Of a stretch of DNA of 14,184 nucleotides, positions 13,478-14,184 are shown one piece after another (position 1 is the stretch's first letter; each line of letters starts with the position of its first letter). The notes below the pieces were generated by a model that saw nothing but the letters and a program-made list of their open reading frames with translations, did no database searches and was not told the DNA's origin. The position numbers and the translations under genes are program-made. The stretch comes from an uncultured Eubacteriales bacterium. Its GTDB lineage: Bacteria; Bacillota; Clostridia; Oscillospirales; Oscillospiraceae. The stretch is taken from positions 1 to 14,184 of the forward strand of contig URCB01000043.1 of the NCBI GenBank assembly GCA_900546255.1, in the 5' to 3' direction.

Positions 13478-13493
13478 GCCGCCAGGTGGCGGC
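13478..13493 (+). promoter_or_regulatory. GC hairpin between fic and the lipoprotein gene
   Basis: GCCGCC-AGGT-GGCGGC, a 6-bp perfect stem with a 4-base loop. It is not followed by a T-run, so termination of fic here is doubtful. It lies 15 bases before the GGAGG of the lipoprotein gene and may be part of that gene's leader. No clear promoter was found in 13420-13500; a weak GATAAT (13453-13458) lacks a good -35. Confidence 0.35.
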
Positions 13494-13522
13494 ACAAATA
13501 TATAGTTTGGAGGAAATCCGAT

Positions 13523-14002
13523 ATGAAAAAGAGAGTAGCAGCCATCCTGTTTGCCTCCGTGCTGGCGTTGAGTCTGTGCGCCTGTGGTGGAGACACAAAC
13601 TCTAGCACCGCCTCGGCTGACGTCGAAAGTGATGCCACTACCCAACAGGCAGAAGATCCCAAACCAGTGGAAGAAACCCAAGAACCGGAGGATACCGTCC
13701 CTCAGGAGTACAAGAATGCCTTAGCAAAGGCAGAGCAATACAACGAATGGGCCCACATGTCCAAGCAAGGCCTCTACGATCAGCTCACCTCGGAGTACGG
13801 AGAAGCCTTCCCAGCCGATGCCGCTCAATACGCTATTGACAACCTCCAGGCTGACTACAAAGCCAACGCCCTAGAAAAAGCAAAAACCTATTATTATGAC
13901 ATGAACATGTCCAAAAGTGGTGTGTACGACCAGCTGATTTCTGAGTATGGTGAGCAGTTTACCGCAGAAGAAGCGCAATACGCCATCGACAATCTCGAGT
14001 AA
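13523..14002 (+). CDS. Ltp-family surface lipoprotein with two Ltp repeats
   Basis: A 159-residue exported lipoprotein. MKKRVAAILFASVLALSLCAC gives a lipoprotein signal with lipobox L-C-A-C, lipid-carrying Cys21. A Ser/Thr/Glu/Pro-rich linker (24-60) leads to two tandem repeats of about 48 residues (62-109 and 111-159). Each has A-x-x-Y...MS-K-x-G-[LV]-YDQL-x-SEYGE-x-F...AQYAIDNL, the host-cell-surface-exposed lipoprotein (Ltp, PF07553) repeat. In Streptococcus thermophilus phage TP-J34 the Ltp lipoprotein of this type blocks entry of superinfecting phage DNA; similar proteins are also common on Firmicute chromosomes without known role. GGAGG (13509-13513) precedes the ATG by nine bases. A longer in-frame start at 13451 lacks a signal peptide at the N-terminus and is rejected. 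Confidence 0.9.
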   Translation: MKKRVAAILFASVLALSLCACGGDTNSSTASADVESDATTQQAEDPKPVEETQEPEDTVPQEYKNALAKAEQYNEWAHMSKQGLYDQLTSEYGEAFPADAAQYAIDNLQADYKANALEKAKTYYYDMNMSKSGVYDQLISEYGEQFTAEEAQYAIDNLE

Positions 14003-14012
14003 TCTTCTCTCG

Positions 14013-14066
14013 CGCATGAAGAAGGCCGGATTCTTTTTCAGAATCCGGCCTTCTTCATGCGTTTTT
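14013..14066 (+). terminator. Intrinsic terminator of the lipoprotein gene
   Basis: A 22-bp perfect stem (14013-14034/14040-14061) with a TTTTC loop, followed by five T (14062-14066). It is unusually long and perfect, and begins 10 bases after the stop. Confidence 0.93.
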
Positions 14067-14071
14067 GTAAC

Positions 14072-14107
14072 AAAAAAGCCTTGAACCCGTTAAGGCTCAA
14101 GGCTTTT
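14072..14107 (-). terminator. Intrinsic terminator of the tRNA-Thr gene
   Basis: An 11-bp perfect stem AAAAGCCTTGA/TCAAGGCTTTT (14074-14084/14097-14107) with a 12-base loop. On the minus strand it ends in a run of six T (complement of 14072-14077), directly after the tRNA 3' end at 14110. Confidence 0.85.
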
Positions 14108-14109
14108 CG

Positions 14110-14184
<75 letters not shown>

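Overview
The window looks like a chromosomal stretch from a high-GC, gut-type Clostridia (Oscillospiraceae-like, in the style of Flavonifractor or Lawsonibacter). This is an inference from four things: GC-rich coding, consensus AAAGGAGG ribosome sites, a glutamate dehydrogenase very like that of Clostridium symbiosum, and S-layer-homology (SLH) exported proteins. No species can be fixed from the sequence alone.

Left part (1-3420, + strand). A non-coding block of hairpins and alternating short repeats (1-250) precedes a structured leader (266-342) that may be an undescribed or unrecognised riboswitch. The leader sits in front of an ECF-transporter substrate-binding (S) component (359-907). Glutamate dehydrogenase gdhA (1209-2558) follows, with a clear promoter (1064-1092), codon use typical of high expression and a strong terminator. 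Only 23 bases after that terminator's T-run starts a coiled-coil protein of unknown function (2635-3372), closed by a 14-bp perfect hairpin terminator that looks bidirectional.

Middle part (3422-6509, - strand). A complete IS30-family element (3422-4488) has 26-bp imperfect terminal inverted repeats, an intact DDE transposase and a 4-bp TGTC flanking repeat. It lies between the bidirectional terminator and a two-gene operon read leftward from a near-consensus promoter (TTGACG-17-TATAAT): an L-threonine-aldolase-like PLP enzyme, then a fumarylacetoacetate-hydrolase-family protein. The insertion leaves that operon with no terminator before the transposase.

Surface part (6518-11526, - strand). 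Two exported SLH proteins, each with its own TTGCAA-17-TAtgAT/TAcaAT promoter and terminator: an 1168-residue beta-helix/InlB-repeat/SLH adhesin-like protein and a 365-residue SLH-CAP (YkwD-like) protein.

Right part (11680-14184). This is the accessory and most unusual part. It holds an AT-rich NYN-domain ribonuclease gene behind an elaborate RNA leader, a class III Fic AMP-transferase gene directly downstream, and an Ltp-family lipoprotein related to a known phage superinfection-exclusion protein. It ends in a tRNA-Thr(GGT) gene on the opposite strand. Upstream of the NYN gene lies a second promoter and leader with a copy of the fic ribosome site and first codons. This 28-nt direct repeat brackets the NYN gene, and in the copy that really belongs to fic the ATG has become ATA. 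Both promoters have a CGTTGTA/TACAACG dyad at the predicted transcription start. I regard this NYN-Fic locus, possibly a toxin or phage-defence module with RNA- or operator-level control, as the best candidate for something undescribed.
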